From: Eucalyptus grandis | Taxonomy: Eukaryota; Streptophyta; Magnoliopsida; Myrtales; Myrtaceae | Assembly: GCF_016545825.1 (NCBI RefSeq) | Contig: NC_052621.1 | Coordinates: forward strand, 15,922,910 to 15,986,909 | Reading direction: 5' to 3' | DNA length: 64,000 nt | Part shown: positions 32,169-43,620 of the stretch, in pieces | Layout of the letters: every line of letters begins with the position of its first letter | Numbering within the stretch: position 1 is the stretch's first letter | Program-made: the position numbers and the translations under genes | The notes under the pieces: generated by a model | The model's database searches: none | Seen by the model: the letters and a program-made list of their open reading frames with translations, nothing else | What the model was told of the DNA's origin: nothing

Positions 32169-33509
32169 CTTATTCTTTATAAGATGAGTTTCTTTTCAAA
32201 GGAAATTGTTTATGTATGCACAAGAGTTCTTTTCTAGAGTTGTTGATTCAAGAAGCACATGGTGGAGGATTAGCCGGTCATTTGGATGTGAACAAAACTC
32301 TTGAGATTCTTCGAGAGCACTTATATTGACCAAAGATGAATGGAGATGTGTATGCTATCATCTCGAGGTGTGTAACTTGCCAAAGAGCCAAAAATCATTT
32401 CCATCAAGGGTTATATACTCCACTTCCAGTTCCATTGTAGCCTTGGGAAAATGTGAGTATGGATTTTGTTGTGGCTCTTCCGAGAACTCAAAAGGGAAAA
32501 GATGCCATTTTGGTGGTCGTTGATCAATTCTCTAAAATGGCCCATTTCATGCTATGTCACAAGACCAATGATGCATCTCATGTTGCTAAGTTATATTTCA
32601 ACAACAGTACTCATCTTCATGGAGTACTGAAGACCATTGTGTTGGATCTTGATTTAAAGTTCTCGAGCTACTTTTAGAAGACACTAAGGAAAATACTCGA
32701 TACGCGACTCTTATTCAACACCACTTGTCATCTCTAAGGGCCAAACAAAGATAACCAACCGTACTCTTACCACTCTTCTTCGAACTGTAGTGAATAAAAC
32801 TTTGAAAGATTAGGATTTGAAGCTTGCACATGTTGAATTTGCTTATACTACTGGTCGATCACCTTTTGAAGTTGTGTATGGAATTAACCCTTTCACATTG
32901 ATTGATTTGATTCCAATTCCATCCAACTCACAAGTGAACTTTGATGGTAAAGAAAGAGCTAAATCAATGAAGAAGTTTCATAAGCAGATTTGATCTAAGA
33001 ATGAATAGGCCAACGAATCTTACAAGAACACTAACCAACATTGGAAGAAGGCTCAATTTCAACCAAGGGATCTTGTATGCATTCACTTGAGGAATGAGAG
33101 ATTTCCATATCATCGCAAGAACAAGCTTATGCTTAGAGCTGATGGTCCATTTAAAATTATCAAGCGAATTGGTGACAACGCATACAAGATTTATCTTCCT
33201 AGAGAGTTTGGAGTTTTGGTGACTTTTAATGTGGGAGACCTTTTTCCTTACTTGGAAGATGAAGATTTCTCAAATTTAAGGACAAATCTCAAACAACCCA
33301 AGGAGGATGATGCGAGACAATCTAATTTAGCTCCATTAGCCCACTCAATACCATCATTGTTCATTCGAGGTAAGATAGAATTTGGGCATAATGTGCTTCA
33401 ATGGGTTGAGACTGAAATTTTCAACTACTATTGTAGCGAGCCATCCTTACCGAGTTATCAATACCAAAAATTAAGGAGTTATTGAAGTTATCAATATGGT
33501 ATATTGGGA
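32169..33509 (+). pseudogene. Ty3/gypsy G2 integrase, decayed
   Basis: Resumes after CTTAT. Zinc-binding region HGGGLAGHLDVNKTLEIL...CVTCQRAK (about 32255-32390), then YTPLPVPL, the integrase core [20 protein letters not shown] (about 32457-32520), [17 protein letters not shown] (about 32530-32580), [11 protein letters not shown], and the C-terminal domain in an open frame (33087-33485) with GPFKIIKRIGDNAYKIYLP and TFNVGDLFPYLEDEDFSNL. Stops and small deletions occur between 32680 and 33085. The end of the reading is followed by MITE insertions. Confidence 0.88.
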
Positions 33510-34066
33510 GGTGTATGACAAACTAAAATTTCTATTCCAGACACAATTTTTCTATTCCATTCTTGTTTCTGGAATATAAATCCATTTGATAAAACTATTT
33601 CATTTTTCTATTTTTGAAATAGATTTTTGTTCCAAAAATAGATTTTGAATAGAAATCAAAAGTAAAAAAAAATCACTTTTCTATTTCTATAACAGAAATA
33701 AGAAACAAAAATTCTTCTCATTGTTCGTCCTTGCTACAAACTGGTTGTTCATCCGTCGCCACTGACCACCGTCCACCGGTCGCCGCCACCTCGATCGCCG
33801 GCCTTTGCCACCGACCGCTGCTGCCACCATGTGCCGGTTGCCGACCGCCACTGTCCGCTGGTCGCTGGCCACCGTTCGCCGGCCGTTACCGTCAAAAAGG
33901 AAGAAATTTTATGTAATTATCAAACAAATTCCTATTTTTAGAGTAGAAATTTTGTGTCATTATCAAATATGTATTTTTGCTTAGAAACTCATCTAGAAAT
34001 AGAAATAGAAAAATCTATTTCTCTTTCAAAAATCAATTTCTAGTTAGAATGGTTATCATTTGCACC
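33510..34066. mobile_element. MITE related to the Harbinger-like element
   Basis: The left end GGTGTATGACAAAC and the complement of the right end (GGTGCAAATGATAACC) are imperfect inverted repeats. The subterminal parts carry ATTTCTATTCC and TTTGATAA runs, much like 9160-9270 and 13900-14120. The middle (33725-33895) is a GC-rich low-complexity CCGCC..CGG block. The target duplication is not clean, so the ends are good to a few bases. Confidence 0.55.
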
Positions 34067-34077
34067 TTTATTAGTTG

Positions 34078-34856
34078 TGACAGCTAAACCCTTAGAGTGC
34101 CAAAAGTTGGCATAAAGGAACACTCAAGTGTCAAAATTTATGAAAGTGATATTTAAATGCCAAAATCGAAGCAAAATGGATTTCTTATGTGCCAATCCGG
34201 CCAAAATCTGGCCAAATGCCGACGTGGCAATTTTTCGATGAAGCAAGTGCAAAACGATGTTGTTTTGGTGCTAACATGGTAAAAAATTAATATAAAAATT
34301 AATAAAATGAAATTTAAAACTAAATTTATTTAAAACATTTTTAAAAAATATTTTAAAGAAAAACGGGCGAGGACTCGCAGCCCTCGTCACCCGTCAATCG
34401 AGGTCGCCGGCCCGGCTAGGGCCCGACCACCCCAGGCCGACCCTTCCCCTCTCGTTGCCCGCTTTTCTTAGCAACGGCGAGGGCTCAGCCCTTAACCACC
34501 TCCCTCTTTTTTTTAAAAATATTTTTAATATTTTTTATTTTTTTTATTTTTATTTTTAAAATGTTTTAAATAAATTTTAGTTTTAAATTTAATTTTATTA
34601 ATTTTTATATCAATTTTTTATAAGTCAGCACTAAAATGACATCGTTTTTGCATTGTCTAGCCATGTTAGCATGCAAAATAACGTCGTTTTGCACTTAGTT
34701 CTCCATAAATTGCACACGTCAGCATTTTAGCCAAATTGGCACTCAAGTGATCCATTTTGCTCTGATTTTAGCACTTAAATGTCACTTTCGTAATTTTTGG
34801 CACTTAAGTGTCCCTTTGTGCCAACTTTTGACACTTGAAGCAATTTTTAGCTATCA
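34078..34856. mobile_element. MITE with long inverted repeats (Mutator-like?)
   Basis: The outer ~280 bp of each side are inverted copies: left TGACAGCTAAACCCTTAGAG and AAAAGTTGGCATAAAGGAAC; right complement TGATAGCTAAAAATTGCTTC and AAAAGTTGGCACAAAGGGAC. The centre (34370-34500) is GC-rich (cgggcgagggctc). Gypsy sequence homologous to 17950-18000 lies on both sides (CTTTATTAGTTG before, GAGGCCATTCTGAAC after). No transposase. Long inverted repeats suggest a Mutator-type MITE, but I see no clear 9-bp duplication. Confidence 0.6.
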
Positions 34857-35547
34857 ATGAGAGGCCATTCTGAACAACTTTCTTGGATATTTGTTGAAGT
34901 CTTGGGGTGTTTATCTTCTAGTCAAGGAAGGAACACGGACTTTGCAAGGCTAAAGAATGAAAAATGCAAGTTCCCAAGTCATTTAATGCATTTCTATTTT
35001 CCTAGGAGTCTTTAATGTTATGTAATTTTCAAGATTCAAAATTCTGAGTTCCTAAGTCTATTTATTACTTTTCTATTTCCTAGGCGGTCTTCATCCTATA
35101 AATAGAGAAAGCCTCTCCATCGTAATGCAGATGATTTGTTGAATCAAAATACTTGAGATTTTCTCTGTGTGAGCGAATATTTTTGGAGATTAGATAACTC
35201 CTATTTCGGTCTCTTTATCCTTGGAGAGTGGATTACTCCTCGATGGTGAGCCATGAAGCCCTTTAACCTTGGCTCATGGATTTTCCTTTTGGACCCTGGT
35301 GGCGAGCTTCTCCTACCTTGAAGTCCTTTATCCTTGGCAAGCAGTTCATCCTTTAAGCCTTGGTGGTGAACATCTTCGATTCCAATCCTCTTCTTTGGTT
35401 GGTGGCGCATCCTTTATACCTCGGTGTCGACCGTTTTCTATCCCTGCATTTGCATTTCATCCTTCTACATCCATACCCACACACACCATTCCCATACACT
35501 TAACCACAAAAATCCCTTCATCCTGGAATCACTCGCCCACCCATGCA
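34857..35547 (+). repeat. Gypsy LTR b (end of G2)
   Basis: Homologous to LTR a throughout: GAGGCCATTCTGAACAAC near the start, TATAAATAGAG near 35097, AAGCCTCTCCATCGTAATGC, and the right end CCCACCCATGCA (35547). The left boundary is approximate because of the MITE. Downstream is not a primer site but an integrase fragment. Confidence 0.75.
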
Positions 35548-36240
35548 ACACTTCATGAGCAAATTCAATCCAAGATGGGAAAGGCCAACAAGTCTTACAA
35601 GAAGAAAGCTAATCAACATTGGAAGAAGGCTCGATTTCAACTAGGTGATCTTGTATGGGTTCACTTGAGGAAGTAGAGATTTCCATCTCGTTGCAAGAAC
35701 AAGCCCATGCCTAGAGCTAATGGTCCATTTAAAGTTATCAAGCGAATCGGTGACAATGCATATAAGATTAGGCTCGATTTCAACTAGGTGATCTTGTATG
35801 GGTTCACTTGAGGAAGTAGAGATTTCCATCTCGTTGCAAGAACAAGCCCATGCCTAGAGCTAATGGTCCATTTAAAGTTATCAAGCGAATCGGTGACAAT
35901 GCATATAAGATTGATCTTCTTGAAGAGTTTGGAGTTTCGGCAACTTTTAATGTGGGAGACATTTCTCCTTACTTGGAAGGTGAAGATTTCTCAAATTTGA
36001 GAACAAATCTCAAACAGCCCGGAAGGATGATGCAGGAGCAATTGACTCAACTCCATCAGCCCACTCAACATCATCACTACTCATTCAAACTAAGATAGAA
36101 TATAGGCATAATGTGTTTCATTGGGTCGAGGCTGAAATTTCCAACTAAAACGATACCAACCAATTCTTACCGTAGTTATCAGTATGATACATTAGTCGCT
36201 GATTTCTTGGTATGATTTAGTAGTTGCCGATCTCGAAGTT
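35548..36240 (+). pseudogene. Gypsy integrase C-terminal stump between LTRs b and c
   Basis: Codes for KANKSYKKKANQHWKKARFQLGDLVWVHLRK and GPFKVIKRIGDNAYKIDLLEEFG with NVGDISPYLEGEDFSNL (35850-36030). A 143-bp head-to-tail duplication (35627-35769, 35770-35912) breaks the frame. Only the last part of pol is present, flanked by LTRs on both sides, as expected after unequal recombination in a tandem array. Confidence 0.8.
35627..35912. repeat. 143-bp tandem duplication
   Basis: The segment beginning AGGCTCGATTTCAACTAGG occurs twice in direct succession and is almost identical, so it is recent relative to the element. Confidence 0.9.
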
Positions 36241-36957
36241 TCTCAACAACATATAGATCATTTTGAACAACTTCCTTGGTTATTTGATGAAGTCTTAGGG
36301 TACTTATCTTTTAGTCAATATGGGAGCACGAATTTTACAAGGCTGAAGAATTAAGAATGCAATTTCCCAAGTCATTAAATGCATCTCTATTTTCATGGGA
36401 GTCTTTATTGTTATGTTAAAGTTTAAGAGTCAAAGTCCTGAGTTCCTAGGTCTTCAATGTTAGGCTAGTTCACATATCTATTTATTACTTTTCTATTTTC
36501 TAAGTTGAATTCCTCCTATAAATAAAGGAAGCCTCTCCATTGTAATACAAAGTAGATTTGATGAATGAAAATACTTGAAATTTTCTCTACATGAGTAAAT
36601 ATCTTTAGAGAGTGAATTACTCATATTTCAGTCTCTTTATCCATAGAGAGTGGTGGTGAGCCAAGAAGCCATTTATCCTCATTTGGTGGATTTTTCTTTA
36701 GGTTCTGGTGGTGAGTTTCTTTTATCCCGAAATCCTTTATCCTTGGCAGGTGGTTCGTCCTTCAAGCCTTGGTGGTAAACTTAGTAAATCTCGATCCTCA
36801 TCCTTGGTTAGTGGCACGACCTTTATACCTTGGTGGCAATTGTAATCTATTTTTTATTATGCATTTCATCCTTTGATAGTTATCCCTATATACACCACAT
36901 CCTAAACACTTAACCCCTACAAGTCCTTGTTCTCAGAATCACTCGTCCACCCACGCA
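36241..36957 (+). repeat. Gypsy LTR c, terminal LTR of the array
   Basis: Same family as LTRs a and b: TCATTTTGAACAACTTCC, TATAAATA at 36517-36524, AAGCCTCTCCATTGTAAT, and right end CCACCCACGCA (36957). It is the last transposon sequence before the channel gene and points toward it. The left edge is approximate. Confidence 0.75.
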
Positions 36958-37866
36958 TGAAAACTAGAAGCCAAAATCAAACACATCTCATTTGAGCACA
37001 TCCCCAAAACACCCACACCCTCAAACTCTCTATATATCACCATCATCCCCTCAAAATTACTTGCTCGCGATTGAAAAGAGAAAAACCCCAAATTGGGTCC
37101 TTTTTCTCTTTTCTCATCTCTCTGTCATCTTTTTTTGTGCTACTTTGTTGGGTCATCATTGTCTGTCTCCGGGAAGAACCATATCCCCAAAACGAGAAAC
37201 ACGAAGAACAACGAGAGAAATGAAGAGTACGGCACCGTTTTGTTAATATCCAAGAGAAACCAATCTTTTTTTCCCTTTCGCGCGAGTCCTATGTCGGCCC
37301 CGTCTGCATTTCTTCGACCATGTTAGTTGCCGCACAAAATTTTTAACGGGACTCATTGATTGTAAAGTAAGGGAAGGAAAATGTGTCATACGAAACAAGT
37401 TTGGGATTCTTTGTTACATAAAATAAAATAAAATAAAATAAAATAAAAAAGACATAATTTGGGGTTTTTTTTTTGTAGCTTTTTCTCTTTTTTTTTTTTT
37501 TTTTATTCTACGAAAGCGCCAGATGCTGATTATTTGATTTGGCGCCTAGTTTGCGTTTTCCGTTCGGGTGGAAATATAAATTTACCTTGAAATCGGGGTC
37601 GAAATTAGTTTTAAAATCAAATATCGTACTAGATAAAGTAGCGTGACCAAAATCGAATAATTTCTACAGTGGATGGACCTTTACTAATTTTCTTTCGAAC
37701 CGTTTTTCTTTTTTTCCATTCACTTATTTGTCGTAATAGGGAAATGGATATTCCGAACTCACCAGCCATCACCTTCAACGTTCCGCTAGGTGGCTCCCTC
37801 TCCGTTCGCCCCTTTACAACACTCCTCCTGCATGCATTGCACATGACACACTCTCGAATATTTCGT

Positions 37867-37904
<38 letters not shown>

Positions 37905-37946
37905 CATCCAGAAGCTTTTCACGTTTTTTAACCTTTCACAGCAAAC
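36958..37946 (+). promoter_or_regulatory. Upstream region and likely 5' UTR of the CNGC2-like gene
   Basis: The 989 bp between LTR c and the start codon. It has a TATA-like CTATATATCAC near 37030, an (AAAAT)n run at about 37412-37450, T tracts at 37467-37504, and a (TC)n tract at about 37871-37902 only 45 bp before the ATG, a typical plant 5' UTR feature. No conserved ORF is visible. The transcription start is not determined. Confidence 0.45.
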
Positions 37947-40900
37947 ATGCCGTATCATCCCAACTCAGGCTTCTCCCTCCCAAGGTACGTACATACGAAT
38001 GCACACATTTTTTTTAGTTTGAAATGTTCTTATACAGAGACAACCCTCTTAGAATGTGGGACTTGGTATGATCGCAGGTGGATTAGTGAATTCTTCAAGC
38101 CCCGAATGTCAGCCGAAAGCGCCACCGCCATGGCAGGCTTGGCAGCAGCCGTCGAATGCCATGCATGCAGCACTCAGGTGGGCGTCCCTGCCTTCCACTC
38201 CACCACCTGCGACGGTGCCCATCACCAGCCGCGTTGGGTCGCCTTCGCCGGATCCTCCCTCGTCCGCATCCAGGCCTGGCCTGGCCCGGGTGATGGAGCC
38301 TCCAGGCGCAGGCCAGCAGGGCCATTTGGGTCCGTCCTCGACCCCCGCAGCCCGGAGGTGAAGAAATGGAACCGGGCCTTGCTTATGGCGCGCGGGGTCG
38401 CCCTGGCGGTGGATCCCCTCTTCTTCTACACAATATCGGTGGGGACGGGAGCATCGCCGTGCCTCTACATGGACGGCGGGCTGGCAGCTACCCTGGCGAT
38501 AGTCCGCACGTGCGTCGACGGGGTTCACGTCCTCCACATGTGGCTGCAACTGAGGTTGGCGTACGTGTCAAGGGAGTCCATGGTGATTGGGTGCGGGAAG
38601 CTCGTGTGGGACGCACGTGCCATCGCGTCCCACTACGCGCGGTCGCTCGAGGGGCTCTTGTTCGACGTGTTTGTAGTGCTTCCTGTTCCTCAGGTGATCT
38701 CTCTCTTTAAAACTGGTCTCATTTCAGCCTGAATTTGAACATTTTTTGCTGGGTTTTTGTGGGAAAAATTAATAATTACGACACAAGCATCCTATTTGGG
38801 GTGCGATCTTGCTGCCTTTAACATCTATTGCCACCTTCAAAACACTTGACTTATAGATTAGAATGATTAATTAGCAGGGAGAATTTTCAACATAAGGATT
38901 CAATTTTCGCGTTTTGTGGGTATAAGTTATATTAATAAAATTCTGAACTTACGTCCCTTCAAATAAGGCGTGCTTTGCCATAAAATATTCTCATTTTCTA
39001 GTGGACCTGATAATATTGCTTGATAGTATTGCAATGATGAATAAGAAAAGTATCGCATGATCGAGTCAAATCATCCCAACAGTCTTTAACGTTAGATGGT
39101 AGTTTCTTACAGTTTGTATTCTGGTTGGTTGGTGATTAGGAAGTTAAATTAAACATAACTACAAAGCCATTTGGATTAATGGAATTTTGGCAAATAGCTT
39201 GAAAATCCTAATGTGGAAATTTGGAATGTGGACGAAACAATCAAATCCGACAATAAATTAAGCTGCCTAACTACTTAGTTTGCGCTAGTAAGTAATCAAA
39301 TAGAAGTAGGTTGTAACACTATTCATTTAATATTTAACTATTCAACTAACTTTGGGAATCATATGTACTTCAGGACATCTTCAGTCAGTGTGATACACAA
39401 ATGTGGATATTGCTTCTAAAAATGGGAGTCTGTTGCTTCTCTTCTCAAACTTGCTGTGCATCCAATGATGGAAAATCATTATGGCAATTTAGCACTTTGC
39501 TAGTTGTCTCGTTTTGCTCTCATAAATGTCCAGTTGAAAGAGTGATGCCTTAAGTGAGTTTGGAAGTAATTAACTCGGTGGTTAGAAGATCACTTGCGGG
39601 TGGGCATACCTGGTGTGGTGATGAGGAAAGATTGCGTGATGAACTCATGTCATTTCACAACTGACAATTTGAAAGATTGATAACTTCCATCGGCTTAAAT
39701 CCTGAGCATCTCTCCAATGGAAAACAATATGAATTTCTGGTAAACAAGAAGATATTTCGAGGGGAGAAACTATTTAGCAAAATATGAGTAACCAAAGAGT
39801 CTAACAGGAAATAGCAGAGCAGAAGTAAATCAAAGTGAGGACGTAGATATAGATTTTATCAACCCTCAAACAGGTGTGTCTTCTCTGTTCTCGCCATTCA
39901 TAAGACTGTTTCAACCTGAACTTGAGGTTGTTCCAAGTTCTCTTCCTATTATGCCTTTCCCTAATGTGCTCTTCAACCATTATAATCTCATGAACTTAAA
40001 TCGAAGACAAAAAATCAACAAACTGATACTATGGCTATGATTTTTTGTTGCCTGTCCCACAAAGCCATACCTCACAAAACCAGAAGATGTTTCTCATGCA
40101 TTTGCTAAAGTTTGTAGCGGAGCAGTTTTCCTGAAAGAAGCTCATCGCATCGTTGAAGCACCTAATTGAATTATAAAGTAAATAAGAGTGGAAAAAAAAG
40201 GCAGATAATCTTTTTCGATTCGACCAAAAATTAAGATAGGCCATGCTTAACTGACATGCTCCCATTTCTTTTTACTTAAAATGCAGATCATTTTATGGTT
40301 AGCAGTGCCAAAGTTGATCAGAGAAGAGCGGGTCAAGATGATACCGATTCTTTTACTGATTTTCTTATTCCAATTCCTTCCCAAGGTTCACCACAGCATT
40401 TGCTTGATGAGAAGAATGCGAAAGGTTACTGGATATGTATTTGGCACAATCTGGTGGGGCTTTGGCATCAATCTTATCGCCTATTTCATTGCATCTCATG
40501 TAAGTATAGACAACATCCCTATTCTCTACAAGCCCAATTAACACTTGTGTTCTCTTTTTGCCAAAACTGAGTTGTTTCTTTTTTCCCCCCTTCAGTTATA
40601 TAACAACTGACATCTTTGGTGCAAGCTCATTTATAGGTTGCCGGAGGATGCTGGTATGTCCTTGCAACACAGCGAGTGGTGATGTGCCTCCAGAAGCAAT
40701 GTGATGTGAGCGCAAAATGCAATTTCTCTATTTCTTGTTCCAAAGTTATTAGTTATCAGTTTCCATCACCAGCTGAATCATTGGGGAATCTACTGGGAGG
40801 GAACTGGTCTTCACCATGCTTTGACAATGATGGTCCGTTCAACTATGGAATATATGGTGATGCGCTTTCAGTCATTTCCAGTGAATCCCTCTCTGTCAGG

Positions 40901-42691
40901 GTCCTTTATCCCATATTTTGGGGTTTACTGAACCTGAGGTACTCCTTCAATCTGGACTTGCTGACGAAATGGAAACAAAAGAGAACTGACTTAAATAAAT
41001 TACATTTTTCTAGAAAATTTTTGGAGAGATAAAAAACCGTGAAGATTGTTATGTTCTGACTCCTTTCATGGACTATCAGATTTTTTTTTTTTCTGGCAAT
41101 ATTGACTCGGCATCTAGCCTTCAAGAATAGTTCTGTAGATATCAATTTTGCTCCCTCAGAATGTTATAGCAACTGGTTAAAAGTGACGACTCATTTCTAG
41201 ATCTACTATTTCCAGCACCTTTGGCAATGAGCTTGAACCAACAAGTAACTGGCTTGAGGTGATATTCAGCATCTGCATTGTCTTGAGTGGCTTACTGCTC
41301 TTTACTTTGCTTGTAGGAAATATCCAGGTATTATAAAATGCCGAATTGCATTACATTTACTCATCCATCAGGTCAAATTTTATGATGGAAAATGAGATTT
41401 ACTATTTGTTTCTTTAGATATTTCTTCATGCAGTCATGGTCAAGAAGAAAAAGATTCTGCTGAGGTTCCGGGACATTGAGTGGTGGATGAGGCGAAGGCA
41501 GCTGCCATCTCATTTGAGGCAGAGAGTTTTCCATTTTGAAAGCCAAAGGTTGACAATCACAGGAGGAGAAGATGAAATGAAGCTAATCGAAGACTTGCCA
41601 GACGGCCTCCGCCATGACATCAAGCGGCATCTTTGCCTAGACCTAATCAAGAAGGTAAAATCCGACAGCCCTCCAATGATTGTTACATTAGTGGGCTAAA
41701 GCGATCTATAGGCATAATGTGATGCCATGACCTTGAACCTTTTGGTGATTGGCCAACAAATTGATAATGAGGGATGATCACGACCCATACTATTCATAGA
41801 TTGCTCTCTTTGGTAACTGAATCGTCCTTGTTTGCAGATGAACCTAATTGATATGTAAAAGTAATATGGTGTTTCACTGTTACCCTTCCATAAACATGCT
41901 GATAGTTTTTTCAAAGGGTAAAGGAAATGGGACAACATGAACTTGAAGAACTGTTTTCATCAGTCTCTGCTGCAAAATGAATTGACCTATACATGAAAGC
42001 TGGGCGTTCAAAATCCATTTGCAGGTACCTCTCTTCCATGACTTGGATGACCTCGTTCTCGACCATATTTGTGATCGTGTCAAGCCCCTTATCTTCTCCA
42101 AGGGTGAAAAAGTAAGATGCTACGTACCTTGTGACAATAAGAAGAATTGGTTTTCGCAAGTTTGTTCACTGAATTTTTCCATTGTCCAAAAAAACCAAAA
42201 AACAGATCATTAGAGAGGGAGACCCTGTGCATAGAATAATATTCATCGTCCATGGGCTCGTAGGACGGCACCAGAGCCTTAGTAAAGGCAGAGTGGCCAC
42301 AAATGTGCTTGAGCCTGGTTGCTTCTTAGGTGATGAGCTTCTCTCTTGGTGCCTCCGCCGACCCTTCATGGACAGACTTCCAGCCTCATCAGCAACGTTC
42401 TCATGCATGGAACACACCGAAGGGTTTGGTCTGGATGCGAAAGATCTCAAGTATGTGACTGAACATTTTCGGTACAAGTTCATGGAGGGAGGGCTAAAGA
42501 GGATGGCCAGATATTTCTCGTCAAATTGGCGGACATGGGCGGCTGTGAATATACAATTAGCATGGCGCCGGTACAAGATGAGGACTAGGGGCCAAGTGAG
42601 GGTTGTGATTGAAAATGGAGATGCTGAGCACAGGCTGAAGCAGTATGCAGCTATGTTCATGTCCCTCAAGCCTCATGACCACCTTGAATAA
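37947..42691 (+). CDS. CNGC2: Cyclic nucleotide-gated ion channel, CNGC2-like (8 exons, 696 aa)
   Basis: Exons: 37947-37984, 38078-38693, 40287-40499, 40637-40938, 41216-41327, 41418-41654, 42025-42111, 42206-42691. All introns are GT-AG, and the joined frame is 2,091 nt with no stop before TAA. The start gives MPYHPNSGFS, then RWISEFF across intron 1, matching the N terminus of Arabidopsis CNGC2 (726 aa). In order: a Cys-rich N region (ECHACSTQVGVPAFHST, about residues 36-52), six transmembrane segments (exons 2-5), a pore at the exon 4/5 join (LSTFGNELEPTSNW), a C-linker, a cyclic-nucleotide-binding domain (exons 6-8; IREGDPVHRIIF, GDELLSWCLRRP), a calmodulin IQ motif (NIQLAWRRYKMR) and the conserved end KPHDHLE. 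The family forms plasma-membrane Ca2+/K+ channels; CNGC2 acts in immune and Ca2+ signalling. Odd point: the filter reads GNE where Arabidopsis CNGC2 has AND. The gene is intact and the only convincing host gene here. Confidence 0.93.
38694..40286 (+). other. Intron 2 of the CNGC2-like gene (1,593 nt)
   Basis: Runs from CAG/GTGATC to TTAAAATGCAG/ATC. It is AT-rich, with no ORF, repeat or transposon that I can identify. The other introns are 93 nt (intron 1), 137, 277, 90, 370 and 94 nt. Confidence 0.85.
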
Positions 42692-42727
42692 CGGTAAGAG
42701 TGTTTCTGTTTATTGGAAGCCTGACCC

Positions 42728-42733
42728 AATAAA
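42728..42733 (+). terminator. Possible poly(A) signal of the CNGC2-like gene
   Basis: AATAAA 37 bp after the stop codon, followed by T/G-rich DNA. 42734-43001 is otherwise unremarkable 3' flank. Confidence 0.45.
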
Positions 42734-43001
42734 TTAGTACATTTGGGGTGGCATGTGATTACCCTGAATCCTAGCTTTGCATCCTGTAATAAGATTTCCA
42801 TTTCCCTTAGCTCTCCTTGCTTAATCTTTGACCTTTATCTGGGTAACAAAACATCTTTTCTATGGAGGAATTTTGAGTTCATTTAGCCAGCGGTAGTTGT
42901 GATGTTTGTGAAAATCTGAATTATGTTTTTTCTTTTCCAATTGGACATAAGAGTTAATAAAAAAAAGGAGAAAATATTTGATAGACTTGTTCTGTAGATA
43001 A

Positions 43002-43380
43002 TGTGACGACCCGGCCGCATACTAACGCAAGCGGAAAGTAATTATCAATACATTAATAGGACTTGTCTTAATCAATAACATTAATGTTACAGGGTCTTGG
43101 AATCTTTTAAGGCATGATCGTCCTGTCTTGTCATTAATATTAACAATCCATTTATAGATATACACGCATCATAAAAGTGGCACCATCTCATCTCATTTCC
43201 TTTTAGTAAACGTCACATGTTTCTTAGATACATAAACATGGGAGCTTACATATACCAGGCATACATAGGGAAATATTTACATGACATTAACCAAAAGTAT
43301 ATATGTCAAGCTTGGCAGGGGCTCAAAAGGAGCCTATCTTCACACGAACTAGGCACTCTAAGTAGCACCTGCTCTAATTC
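43002..43380 (-). mobile_element. LTR fragment E1
   Basis: Begins TGTGACGACCCGGCCGCATAC with AACGCAAGCGGAAAG nearby. This resembles the TGTCAC end of the other long LTRs, which carry CATGCGGAAG at the same place. It is interrupted at 43380 by LTR E2. No far end is found, so it is only a fragment. The sense strand is assigned by similarity. Confidence 0.5.
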
Positions 43381-43620
43381 TGTCACGCCCCGAACTCCGG
43401 GCATGCGCACATTCCTCGATGATCAATAGAAATTGCAACGTTCTTAGGACGCGTTGCCGACCCACTCGTTTTATGCACGTTTTATGCACATGCGGAAGTG
43501 AATTGAACAAACCTCAAACAACAATCAATATAGGGATAGCAGAAAGATATATGCCAACACCTTTTCACAAAACATGCTTTATAAACATATCACATCGATC
43601 CTACCAATCTATACACATAA

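Noticed and set aside
37669..38022. 117-codon frame overlapping the CNGC2 start
   Set aside because: Out of frame with the channel, rich in Ser/Leu from the (TC)n tract, ends in intron 1.
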